Positions 28,801 to 40,800 of a stretch of DNA of 64,000 bases are shown in pieces. The notes below the pieces were generated by a model that had not been told where the DNA came from, made no database searches, and saw nothing but the letters and a program-made list of their open reading frames with translations. The stretch spans positions 7,383,606 through 7,447,605 of the forward strand of contig NC_088305.1 in assembly GCF_032854445.1 (NCBI RefSeq). The letters run 5' to 3'. The stretch's first letter is position 1, and the number at the start of each line of letters is the position of its first letter. This DNA comes from Liolophura sinensis. Its lineage: Eukaryota; Mollusca; Polyplacophora; Chitonida; Chitonidae. The position numbers and the translations under genes were made by a program.

Positions 28801-31800
28801 TGGCTTACACTTAGGAAAGTGCTTTCCTGTCCCACATCCTAAAGCAGGAATATTTTCATAATGCCATGTACTATGTGTATTTATTGAAATGAGTATCTGT
28901 GTAAATTTAGGTACTTGTAAAGTATGGATGTGTCAAATAGTCAAGTGGTTTTGAATTCCGGCTCTGTATATGTACTGTATTTCTGTTCAAGTACATGGAG
29001 TATTGCCTAAGCATATTTTCAGTCAGTGGATCGTCATAGAAATATTTTGTCAGCGGAGATGACAGCATACATGTAGGATGTACATTTATTGTCATACTTC
29101 ATGTACATTGTCTTTGTGTGCCCAGTTTGGCTAGGCTACATTTTAATTTTACTCAGTGCATCTGAGCCCGTGTAGTTTTTGTGTTTACTCTATATTTGTT
29201 GCTGACCAGAAAAGTTGATACAGACAGTACAGTGAGCAGATCTGGCTTGATCTCCAGCATGTGTTCATACACCTTATATGGTGTGGGGTTTAACTACATG
29301 GGGCAGGCCAATGACTTGACATTAAATTCCCGTGGAGAAGATGCTCAGTAGTAAGTTATAGCATGTCTTGTTTTTTTTTTTTTCTGAATTTGCGCGGTAT
29401 TAGAATTTAATCATATGTATGACTTTCATCTTTTCAAAAATAGCAGGACTACATGTACATGTGAAAAGTGGATTGCTGAAAATGAATTGTAATTGTATGG
29501 TGATCCTTTTAATAGAGAGCTGGGACTCCATGGCCAATGTGGTTAGCAAGCCAGCACGGCGCAATGACCCTGAAGCCTCTCACTAATACGGACACTGTGA
29601 GTTCAAGTCCAGCTCATGCTGGCTTCCTCTCCGGCTTTATGTGGGAAGGTTTGCCAACATCCTGCAGATAGTCATGGGTTTAGAGCCCAATTTCCTCCCA
29701 TCATAATGCTGGACGTCTTGGTACAAGTGATATATTCTTGAGCACAACGTAAAACACCAATCAAATAAATCAATTTAACAGCGAGCACAACGTTAAACAG
29801 TGGTCAGTCCCAGTTAATGTAGTTTCCAGTGCTCTGTCTGTTCATGGAACTTTAAGCCTTGTTAACAGTGCAGAATGGTCAGTGATGCTTGTGTGGTTCT
29901 TCGGGCAGATGGGAGAAAGCTTGTCAGTATCTTACATACAATGTACGTACATTGAAAAGATTTTCAAAACAGAGTACTGTATGTACTGTACCTCGGATGT
30001 GGCATGTATCTCCGTTCAGTCTGAACATGTATCCTTCACTCTTATTGTTTTATAAGTTGTTTAGAATTATTTCTTGTCATTATGGAAATATGGAAGTTAT
30101 TTACATGTATGACGTTGACATGGAGAGGCTATATAAGTTAACAAGAGAAAAGGGTGAGTGAGTGAGTGCTTGGGGTTTAACGTCGTACTCAACAATTTTT
30201 CAGTCATATGACGACGAAGGAATCATTAGGGTGCATGCACGTGTAATTGTGCCTCCTTGTTGCAGGACGGATTTCCACCGCTCTTTTATTTAGTGCTGCA
30301 TCACTGAGACGACTTACCGAAGGCAAGTAAGCCGCCCCGCCCGAGCCATTATACTGATACGGGTCAACCAGTCGTTGCACTATCCCCTTCATGCTGAACG
30401 CCAAGCGAGGAAGTTACAACTTCCTCTTTTAAAGTCTTAGGTGTGACTCGACCAAGGATTGATCCTGGATCTACCGGTCCCGAAGCGGACGCTCTACCAA
30501 CTGTGCTATCCGGGCCGGTTCAAGAGAAAAGGCGATATGTACATGTATACATAGACTGTAATGCAAGACCTGGAATTTATTCCACTTGGCCCAATTTAAG
30601 TCTGAGATCTAGGATTCTTACATGTAGAAAGATACATAAGATAGCTGAGAATATGAGTGAGTGAGGCTTAGCGTCGCACTAAACAATTTTTTCAGTCATA
30701 TGACAACAAAGGAATTATTAGAGTGTCTGTAATGTGCCTCCTTGTTGCAGAACAGATTTCCACTACTCTTTTATCATGTGCTGCTTCACTGAGACGCCTT
30801 ACCGAAGGCAAGTAAGCTGCCCCGCCCGAGCCATTATACTGATACGGGTCAACCAGTGATTGCACTATCCTCATCATGCTGAATGTCAAGCAATGTCTAA
30901 CAGTTCGCACAATATAAAGAAAGGTTTAGTGTTGACAGCAGATATACATGCATGCACTGTACATGTGAATGGATGTGATTGAGTGAGTGAGCGCTTAGGG
31001 CACATTGTTAATGCTGTAAATGTACCAGAAATAGATGACTTTGTTATTTATATATAGTCGTCATTGTCACATACATGTTTTTAAAAGTGCGTATGATGCG
31101 CCTCTGCGAACATCTGCCACTGCTGTCAGCTGTATGTACATGCAGGTGTACAGTGTGTTGAACACATAAACTAACGCTGGTATAGGCAAGCCCCTGCTGT
31201 TTTCAGCAATTTGTGTTTTGGCTACTCATCGCTTTTGTTGTTGATTTTTATATGGAGGGCGTTCAAATTCATACATGTACGCGTAGAGTATACATGTAAT
31301 TGTAATGCATGTATGTGTACATGGTCTGTACAACAGGTATGTGTACATGGTCTGTACCACACGTATGTGTACATGGTCTGTACCACACGTATGTGTACAT
31401 GGCCTGTATGACACGGATGTGTACATGGTCTGTATGACACATGCGTACATGGTCTGTATGACAGATATGTGTACATGGTCTGTATGACATGTCTGTACGA
31501 CACATATGTGTGCATGGTCTGTATGACATGTATGTGTACATGGTCTGTATGACATGTCTGTACGACACATATGTGTACATGGCCTGTATGACACGGATGT
31601 GTACATGGTCTGTATGACACATATGCGTACATGGTCTGTATGACATGTCTGTACGACACATATGTGTGCATGGTCTGTATGACATGTATGTGTGCATGGT
31701 CTGTACGACATGTATGTGTAAATGGTCTGTACCACCACGTATGTGTACATGGTCTGTACCACACGTATGTGTACATGGTCTGTACCACACGTATGTGTGC

Positions 31801-34800
31801 ATGGTCTGTACCACATGTATGTGTAAATGGTCTGTACCACACGTATGTGTACATGGTCTGTACCACACGTATGTGTACATGGTCTGTACCACACGTATGT
31901 GTGCATGGTCTGTACCACATGTATGTGTAAATGGTCTGTATGACATGTCTGTACGACACATGTGTTCATGGTCTGTATGACAGGTATGTGTTCATGGTCT
32001 GTATGACAGGTATGTGTACATTGTCTGTATGACATGTATGTGTACATTGTCTGTATGACATGTCTGTACGACACATGTGTGCATGGTTTGTATGACAGGT
32101 ATGTGTTCATGGTCTGTATGACACGTATGTGTACATTGTCTGTATGACATGTATGGTGTACATTGTCTGTATGACATGTATATGTACATGGTGTATATGA
32201 CATGTATGTGTACATGGTCTGTATGACATGTATGTGTACATGGTCTGTATGACATGTATTTGTACATGGTCTGTACCACACGTATGTGTGCATGGTCTGT
32301 ATGACATGTATGTGTACATGGTCTGTATGACATGTATGTGTACATGGTCTGTATGACACATGTGTACATGGTCTGTATGACATGTTTTGAAGACTGATTA
32401 TTGGGAATTTAGTGTTCTTTATAGTGGGAATTCTGTATTATTTTAAATCTTCGACCTTATGAACCACTAAAGCACTCTCTCAATGAAAGTTCTACGTGTG
32501 AACGCTAAAATGATTTGTTTGTATCATTAAAGATGCAAGATTAATAAAATTGCACAAAATCTGTATCCCATAATTCTCTGAGAATATTTCATAATGTTGG
32601 TTGCAGAGGTGATTGAAGAAGTTTGATGAGTAGGAGTACAAGTAGGAATGTGCAGTTGCCTTTAAAAGCATATTGTGTTTCAATAAAGGGATTGAACTTT
32701 ATTACACTCATCGAACCAAGCCAATCGGTGAAATATAGAAGTGTTAGTAATAGAAAGAACAAACCCAAATTGCTAGCTGGCAAATCAAAATGTCCTATTC
32801 ATATTGTGTATTTACAGCAGGGTCAAAATGAATACGCCAACTTGAACACGATTCAGGCAGTCCTGAAGCCCCCGATTGCCCCCAACCCCGACAACTTCAT
32901 CAGGGGACTGTGTGATAACTGGGAACTCTATTCAGACTCGATAAGTGGCCGACAGTTCTACTACAACTCCGCTACCAAGGAGACGACGTGGAAACCTCCT
33001 CGGGGAGTGGACAAACTTGTAAGTAGTGGTCATCCTTAAACAGTTCCCTTTAGGGTGTGAATTGAAAGTAAGGGCCACCCATAAACAGTTCCCTGTACGG
33101 TGTAAATTGTAAGTAGGCACCACCCATAAACAGTCCCCGTGTAGAGTTTAAATTGTGAGTAGGGGCCATCCCTATACAGTTCCCAGTAGGATGAAACTCG
33201 ACTATAGAAAATGAAATGGTGTATACAGACAGGTTGGCAGAAATTGTCTTATTCTGGCTATTAGTATGAAAAAAGATACATGTAGGAAATGTGGTACAGC
33301 TGATTGTATCCTTGACTAAGAGATGTTCACTTAATTCAGTAGGAGAGTGTTTGAGTAATATGATTTCAGGCATATTTACATATTTTTGGGCAGAACCCAA
33401 GGGAAAACCAGTGATCATTCATTGATTTATAAAGAACATTTCACCTAAGCGACGGCAGCCAACATTATGGTGGGAGGAAACTAGGCAGAACTCGGTGGAA
33501 ACCCACAGCCATCCGCGGTTGCTGGTAGGCCTTCCAGCTTAGGGCTAGAGAGGAAGCCAGCATGAGCTGGACTGGAACTCACAGTGACCGCATTGGTGAG
33601 AGGCTCCTGGGTCATTGCACTGTGTTAGCGCGTTAACCAACTGAGCCACGGAGACCCCTCATTCATTGATGTATTCAGCATATATATATATGAATGTGCT
33701 TCTTGTAGTTGGCAGATGGAGAGATTGAAGGCAGTACTGAGGAGAAAAATGCACAAGTTAATGGTAATGCCATCAGCAGTGGTCGGGCAGTGTCGCCCTC
33801 TAGGATCCCCCATGGGTATAAAGAGGAGACAACTGAGGCAGGTGGGAAAGTGTACATCAACGAGGTCACAAAAGACAAGGTGAGATCCTGAGATACATGC
33901 AGTAATAAATGTATTAACACAGCAAACCATTCATGAGTTTCTTAAGTATCCTCAAGTACAACTATATTCTCGCATGACAAAGTCAATTTATTCAATTTTA
34001 CCCTCTGGGTCCATTTATAAGGTATTCATGCGAATGGTTGCAGGTGTTCTTGAGTGGATGTTTAGGTTGGGTGTTGCATACGTTTTAATCACATTGTTTT
34101 GCTTGCGAAAAGCTCATCAAATAGATATATAAAGACTCTACTGACCTAAATGTGCCCTTTGTTGAAGAAAAGTCTTTGTAACTGCTTAAAGTACTTTTTT
34201 CTTGATTCTTGAAAGTCCTTGAAAATTATTTTTGCCTTGTGCACTGCTAATACAGAACCTCAAAAACAAGTCCTTGAAAATTAAAATAAAAACTACATGT
34301 ATAAGGGAAAAATTGTTGAATATGACTTCAAGCAACAAAGAAATAAATAGATAAAACTCATCTCTGTGGTAGGAGAGACAGAAATTGTGAGCTCAGTATA
34401 TATTTACATGTAAAGCACCAATCTTATGAATAAGTACTTCTCACCTCGTGCAGAGGCTCATAGTCTGCCCTCTACTACCTCTGCTGGAAGAGCTTACAAA
34501 TCTGATACAGGTGGCTAATTAACATAATCCAGAATGACCAATGGAAATGATCGTGACATCACTGTTGCTGTAAAATTTGTGTGAATGAACCAAGCGGAAA
34601 TACAGACCAAATTTTACTATATTTGTTGACGGAGATCAGATTTTAAGTATTGAGACATACTGTTCGCTTGCGTCTTATTCTGCCATGCCAGGGTATTGCG
34701 GAAGCAGTTTTGATTTTGTTGGAGTTGCAAGGCTCGGTAATCAACAACCTGCCTCTGTGTAAGTTAAGTGAACATTAATAATGAAGACACACCTCCAGCT

Positions 34801-37800
34801 GGACCAGTAAGAATTAGACTTGTTTTAATACCATGGTTTTTTGTTTCATGAATGTTTATTGGTTAACACGGATTACATCACTTCTTCCTCATATTAGAAA
34901 CCAGGTGTTTTTCAGCAGAGCATAGAATTATAATATATTTGAATGGTCTGTCGTGGAAGGAGTAAGTAAGTACACTTTTGTATTGATATTTTCCAGTGGT
35001 TTGCCTTTGTGGACAACAATGGTCGGCAGTATTTTTACAAAGAAGGCTCCCAGGAGTCTGAATGGCACCTCCCAGAGGTAAGGCAATGCAGTGTGTTGTG
35101 TGGGAGAATATAACCATTAATATCTTTGTATATTTGGAATTTAATGTTCAGATAAATGTTAGGGGTGGTATCTCCAAAAGAAATACTGCATGTGTTGAGA
35201 TATCTTACTTTGTACACACTTTGTTTGCAATCTGTTGGGAGCTGTGTAGGAGATATGTTGACAAGCCATCAGTTTCCTTCCTTTATTTCTCTTCTCCTCT
35301 GTTTCCCTTTTTCTCTTTTTCTACTCCTCCTTGTCTCTTCATTGTCCTAACATGGCTCCCGTCTTTCACCTTACGTCATTTCTTCCTTTATTTGCCTGCT
35401 TCTCTTCATTTATTTCTCTCCTTTGCCTCCTTTTATTTCTCGTAGCCTCCCTTATTTCCCTTCTTCTTCTCCTTTATTTCCCTTGTTCTCCTATATGTTC
35501 CGTCTCCTCTTTTATTTCCCTTATTCTCCTGTATTTACTTTCTTTTTCTGTATTTCCCTTCTTCACCTCCTTTATTTTCCTTCTTCTCCTCTTTCATTTT
35601 CTTTCTTCCCCTCCTCTATTTCTCTTTTTATTCTCTCTTTATTACCCTTCTCCTCCTTTATTCCTTTCTTCTCTTCTTTCATACCCTTCTTGCCCTCTTA
35701 TATTTTTATGTATTTCTCTCCTTATTTCCCTTCTTTGCTGCTTTTATTTCCCATATTCTCCTCCTCTATTTTCCTGTTTTTTCTCTCTTTATTTCCCTTC
35801 TCCTCCACCACCAATATTTCCCTTCTCCCCCACCACTATTTCCCTTCTCCATCTCTATTTCCCTTCTCCCCCACCACTATTTCCCTTCTCCCCCACAACT
35901 ATTTCCCTTTCCCCCCAGCACTAATTTCCTTCTCCTCCACCTGTTTCCCTTCTCCCCACCACTATTTCCCTTCTCCCCCACCGCTATTTCCCTTCTCCTC
36001 CACCTCTATTTCCCTTCTCCCCCACAACTATTTCCCTTCTCCTCCACCTCTATTTCCCTTCTCCCCCACAACCATTTCCCTTCTTGTCCACCACTATTTC
36101 CCTTCTCCTTCACCACTATTTCCCTTCTCCCCCACCACTATTTCCCTTCTCCCCCACCACTATTTCCCTTCTCCTTCACCACTATTTCCCTTCTCCTTCA
36201 CAACTATTTCCCTTCACCACTACTGTGTCCCTTCTCCTCCACCTCTATTTCCCTTCTCTCCCACTATTCCCCTTCTCCTCCACCTCTATTTCCCTTCTCC
36301 CCCATTATTTCCCTTCTCCTCCACATCTATTTCCCTTCTCCACTACTGTGTCCCTTCTCCTCCACTACTGTGTCCCTTCTCCTCCACTATTGTGTCCCTT
36401 CTCATCCACCACTATTTTCCTTCTCCCCCACAACTATTTCCCTTCTCCTCCACCACTGTTTCCCTTCTCCTTCACCACTATTTCCCTTCTCCCCCACCAC
36501 TATTTCCCTTCTCCCCCACCACTATTTCCCTTCTCCTTCACCACTATTTCCCTTCTCCTTTACCACTATTTCCCTTCCCCTTCACCACTATTTCCCTTCT
36601 CCTTCACCACTATTTCCCTTCTCCACCACTGTGTCCCTTCTCTTCCACCTCTATTTCCCTTCTCCCCCACAACTATTTCCCTTCTCCTCCACCACTATTT
36701 CCCTTCTCCTTCACCACTATTTCCCTTCTCCACTACTGTGTCCCTTCTCCCCCACCTCTATTTCCCTTCTCCCCCGCTATTTCCCTTCTCCCCCACCTCT
36801 ATTTCCCTTCTCCACTACTGTGTCCCTTCTCTTCCACTACTGTGTCCCTTCTCCTCCACCACTACTTCCCTTCTTCTCTACCACTATTTCCCTTCTTCTT
36901 GTAATTGGTTCCATCTTGCCTTCACTAATTATCATCTTTTATTTCCCATGCAGTTGGTCAACCATAGCCAGAGCGTCTCTAATGCCCTTAGTCACGTGGA
37001 TGTCGCTTCATGCAAGGCTGCTATTAAAGGAAGGATGTCTAAGGCCAAGTCTATGTACGTGGACAGTCAAGACCGACAGGAGGCTCAAAGAAAGTCAACG
37101 ACTTTGCCATCCAACTTGATACTGACTGCTGCCAAGGGAATTGTAAGTTATCTCCCTTTATAGGTAATTTAATTTTGTCTGTGTTAGACTCCTTGGCTGT
37201 GGTTCTGATTGTGTAAATCAATAGTGTATTGTATTGTATTATTGTTGTTTTGTTTTGTTTTTTTAGCTTCATGAAATCATGTAAAATTTATGTACTGTAT
37301 TTGCTGTGAATTATCGCCCAAAATGAAAAGACCTATTTAGAGGCAAATAAGTCATCACATGTTACTTTTGGTGTAGAAACATTTTATCCTGTGGGACAAT
37401 ATCCCAATATCCAAACAAACCTCAGAAGCCCCTCCCAAGATCAATATTATGTTCCAATTGACCATGGCGATAATAGCCATAACCTGCTGGCATTTGTCTT
37501 TATGATGAGGTTTTATTCCTGTCCTTTTCAGACCACATCTGAGATGAAGGACCTAGTTCCTTCAGGGAGCCAGACCTCCGTGAATCCCGTCTTCCCCAGG
37601 GTAAGTCTAATCTGTTTCTAACTGTTAGCGACATGTCAATCTCCTACACTACATGGGTTGGATAGGCCAATTTCAGACTTGACAAAACGTATAATTTTAT
37701 CAGCGTGCACAGAATAATTCTTTCAGAGTATGCTTGAATAAACACCTTGCAGACCTTGCGAGAAGGTTGAAGGATTATAATGAATTGGCTATAATAATTT

Positions 37801-40800
37801 TATGGTATATTTCTTTTGTCAAGACTTACGAAATTTTTTAATGTGGTTTGTCAGTATTTATATCACACATTTTAATTATTTTTGATAAGTTCTTCAGTTT
37901 ATTCAGCTTGATGATTAGTTGGTGTAAAGTTCAGTAAAATTAAGGGTGGTTCACTGTGGTGTGAAATACCTGTATGAGGTAAAATCATTGCCAGTGTCAA
38001 GGTAGTACGAGGTATAGCATGTGTAGATTTCATGTACACCAAGTTTCACTTAAAAGTTCAGTTTTGGAGACAAATTAATTTCAGCTGTTGGGTTTTGAAA
38101 CTTTCTCCAGTACGATATCACCCTGCCTTCCAGACAAACCTCAGTAGAGGTTCCTCAGATTAATAATCTTGAGTACGGCGTAAAACACCAATCAGATAAA
38201 TAAATAAAACTCTCAGAATGGCGCAAGATGGGCAACTTTGCCATGGGTGAAATTTGAGGTTATTTGCCATATTTACTGCTCATTTGCACATGAGTGGCAA
38301 AGTGTGTATTAGTGTTATTTACCTACAGATGTGAATCATGTGCAAGTGATCCGAGTGACTTTCTGCTAATCTTTTAAACTATTTAGTTTCAAGATTATTA
38401 ATGAAGGTGTTAACAAAATTAATATGAAAAACAGCCTTTTAACCAACCTTCTTCTGAAGAAGGTTTGCATCTGTTTAACTTTGTAAGCTTTATGGTGAAG
38501 TATGATGCTGAATAGAGACTAATATTTACAGTTATTTTACAATTGATGGACTAACGTGAAGATAAGGTATATTTTGTTTAGTATTGCCTACATGTATAGA
38601 GGATTACTGCCGTACACTGCCTCAGTTCACAAAAGTACGGCAAATGGGTGAGGTAGGAGCATAATTTTGACATGTGTGCTTTTTTCTGATTTATGTCAAC
38701 TTTAAGTACATCTGCTCTGTACTTCTGTATGTTTTTGTCAAGTACTGAAGCAGGTAGAACATTAAAAAAGGTGTGATCATGGAGTTCAGAAGTGAGTCCA
38801 GTAAGAAAATAAATTTCTGAATTTCTGTTTGTTTATTTGGGGTACATTCCTTTTCGAGTGAGCCATTTTCATCGATTATAGAAGTTTATAGAAGAAAGGT
38901 AGTCCAAAATTGCTCTGACTTCAGGTTTGGTAAAAATTTTGTTGGGCGAAGGATGGCCAGCAAACCAATGTCAGAGCAGGCTCCATTTAAAACCCCGATG
39001 CAGTTAATTGCCCTTGTCAAATATGTCAAGGCTGTCAGTACAGCAGGTCACTTTGAATATCGATCACCAAGGATCCCGGGCCTATGCAAACTAGGAAATA
39101 AGTGGTTGATGTTGTTGTTGTTATAATTTGACAGACGAAAATATAAGGAACATGCAGACTTATACAGACATTTTTGATGGGTACTGTTTGTCTTAAATTC
39201 CTCTGACATTGTTTTGGGGGCATCCTTGGCCGAAGAATATTTTTGCTAAACGTATTAAACATCAGAGCAATCTGAGACTATGAGAAAGTGTGACGATCCA
39301 ATAGATATAATCTTACATGGAAAGTGCTGTAAAAGTTACCTCCCCTGTCTCAGGTGCGTAAGCTGTCCCTTCGCCGTGTGGGCAGTCTGTGGGATAGGGC
39401 TCAGTTGCCTACAGTTGCCAAGAGGACCGATAACGACCAGGAGCTACTGGTCTGTCAGTTTGTACATGCTCATTCAGAGTTATTTCCCCTTGGTGGCGGA
39501 CAGATCCTCTGGTCAACTCCACAGTTTATCACTTCAGTCATAACCACTTATTCCCATTTCATTTTAACTACAAGTGTGTGGTATTTTTCCGTTGTTACCA
39601 TTTCATTTTAATAATGTTATATTTTCCATCATTTCAGTTGTTACTACACACTGCCTGTCCATTTTAACAACTTGGTATTTTCCATCACCTAATCACATTT
39701 ATTTAGAGCCATTACCATTCACTTGAATAGAGGGGTTTTGAGTTCGAACTCTTTTGTCATTGAAGGTAAAAACAGTCCATGTATCATGTGACTTCTTACA
39801 CAAGCTTTGTTGACATTTACTTAAGGACCACTTGTCTTACCTTGTTCCAGAGGAACACAGCAAACATTGACCTCCTCAATTTTCTCCATCATTTGTCTAC
39901 TCTAAATAACTTTTTGCTGAACTTATGCTATAGTAAATGTGATCCTGCAATATTTGCCGACCTTTTTTCCCTTACATTTAGCGATAAAAGAATTTGACTG
40001 AAAACCATCCCTATTCGTTAAACAAATGACATGATAATTACATTTATTTGTTCACTTCATTCATTACCACCAATCCATTTTAACAACATGTATTTTCCAT
40101 CAAGAAATCAGTTCAGTCATTGCCACTTACTGCCATTCCATTTTAACAACATGGTATTTTCCGTCAAGAAATCACTTCAGTCATTGCCACTAATCGCCAT
40201 TCCATTTTAACAACATGGTATTTTCCGTCAAGAAATCACTCCAGTCATTGCCACTAACTGCCATTCCATTTTAACAACATGGTATTTTCCGTCAAGAAAT
40301 CTCTTCAGTCATTGCCACTAATCGCCATTCCATTTTAACAACATGGTATTTTCCATCAAGAAATCACTTCAGTCGGTACCACTAACTGCCATTCCATTTT
40401 AACAACATGGTATTTTCCGTCAAGAAATGACTTCAGTCTTTACCACTCACTCCCATAGTTCTGCTCTAACAATGTGGTATTTCCTGACTTGGCTTTTAAA
40501 TTTGGGTTTGGTTTGATTTAATTTGATTTGATTGGTGTCTTACGCCATACTCAAGAGTATTTCACTTATACGACAGCAGCCAGCATTATGGTGGGAGGAA
40601 AAAGGGACAGAGCCTGGGGAAACCCACATCCATCCGCAGGTTGTTGGCAGACCTTCCCATGTATGAATTTGGGTTTGGGATTAACAGGTTAAATTCAGCG
40701 CAGAATGTGAAAATAATCCGTGCACATTAATTTGTTCTTTTTACCCAACTGACATGTTCTCCAATAAGTAGGCCACTTTGACCTATCAGACTGTAATAAT

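Larger units (their letters stand above)
7862..32817 (+). other. Intron 1 (25 kb), repeat-rich
   Basis: This intron separates the SH3 exon from the first WW exon in phase 0. It holds the SINEs and minisatellites listed separately. Between them (about 8.0-10.2, 12.0-13.8, 14.0-17.7, 20.0-21.0, 24.4-25.2, 28.0-29.5 kb) I see only AT-rich DNA with scattered TACATGTA palindromes and poly-A or poly-T runs. No further exon with good splice sites and a protein-like frame was recognised. Confidence 0.8.

Noticed and set aside
31226-32383. A 385-codon open frame on the minus strand
   Set aside because: It lies wholly inside the 26-bp minisatellite. The peptide is a 26-residue repeat with no domain, and other frames on both strands are open too.
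32623-32817. An N-terminal extension of exon 2 (65 open codons before it)
   Set aside because: The frame is open by chance. A clear acceptor precedes 32818, and exon 1 joins there in phase with continuous ARHGAP-like sequence.
35423-37163. Plus-strand open frames of 493 and 359 codons rich in FPFS and SLLPHH repeats
   Set aside because: They are translations of the 22-bp pyrimidine minisatellite. Only the last part (36954-37142) is a real exon.
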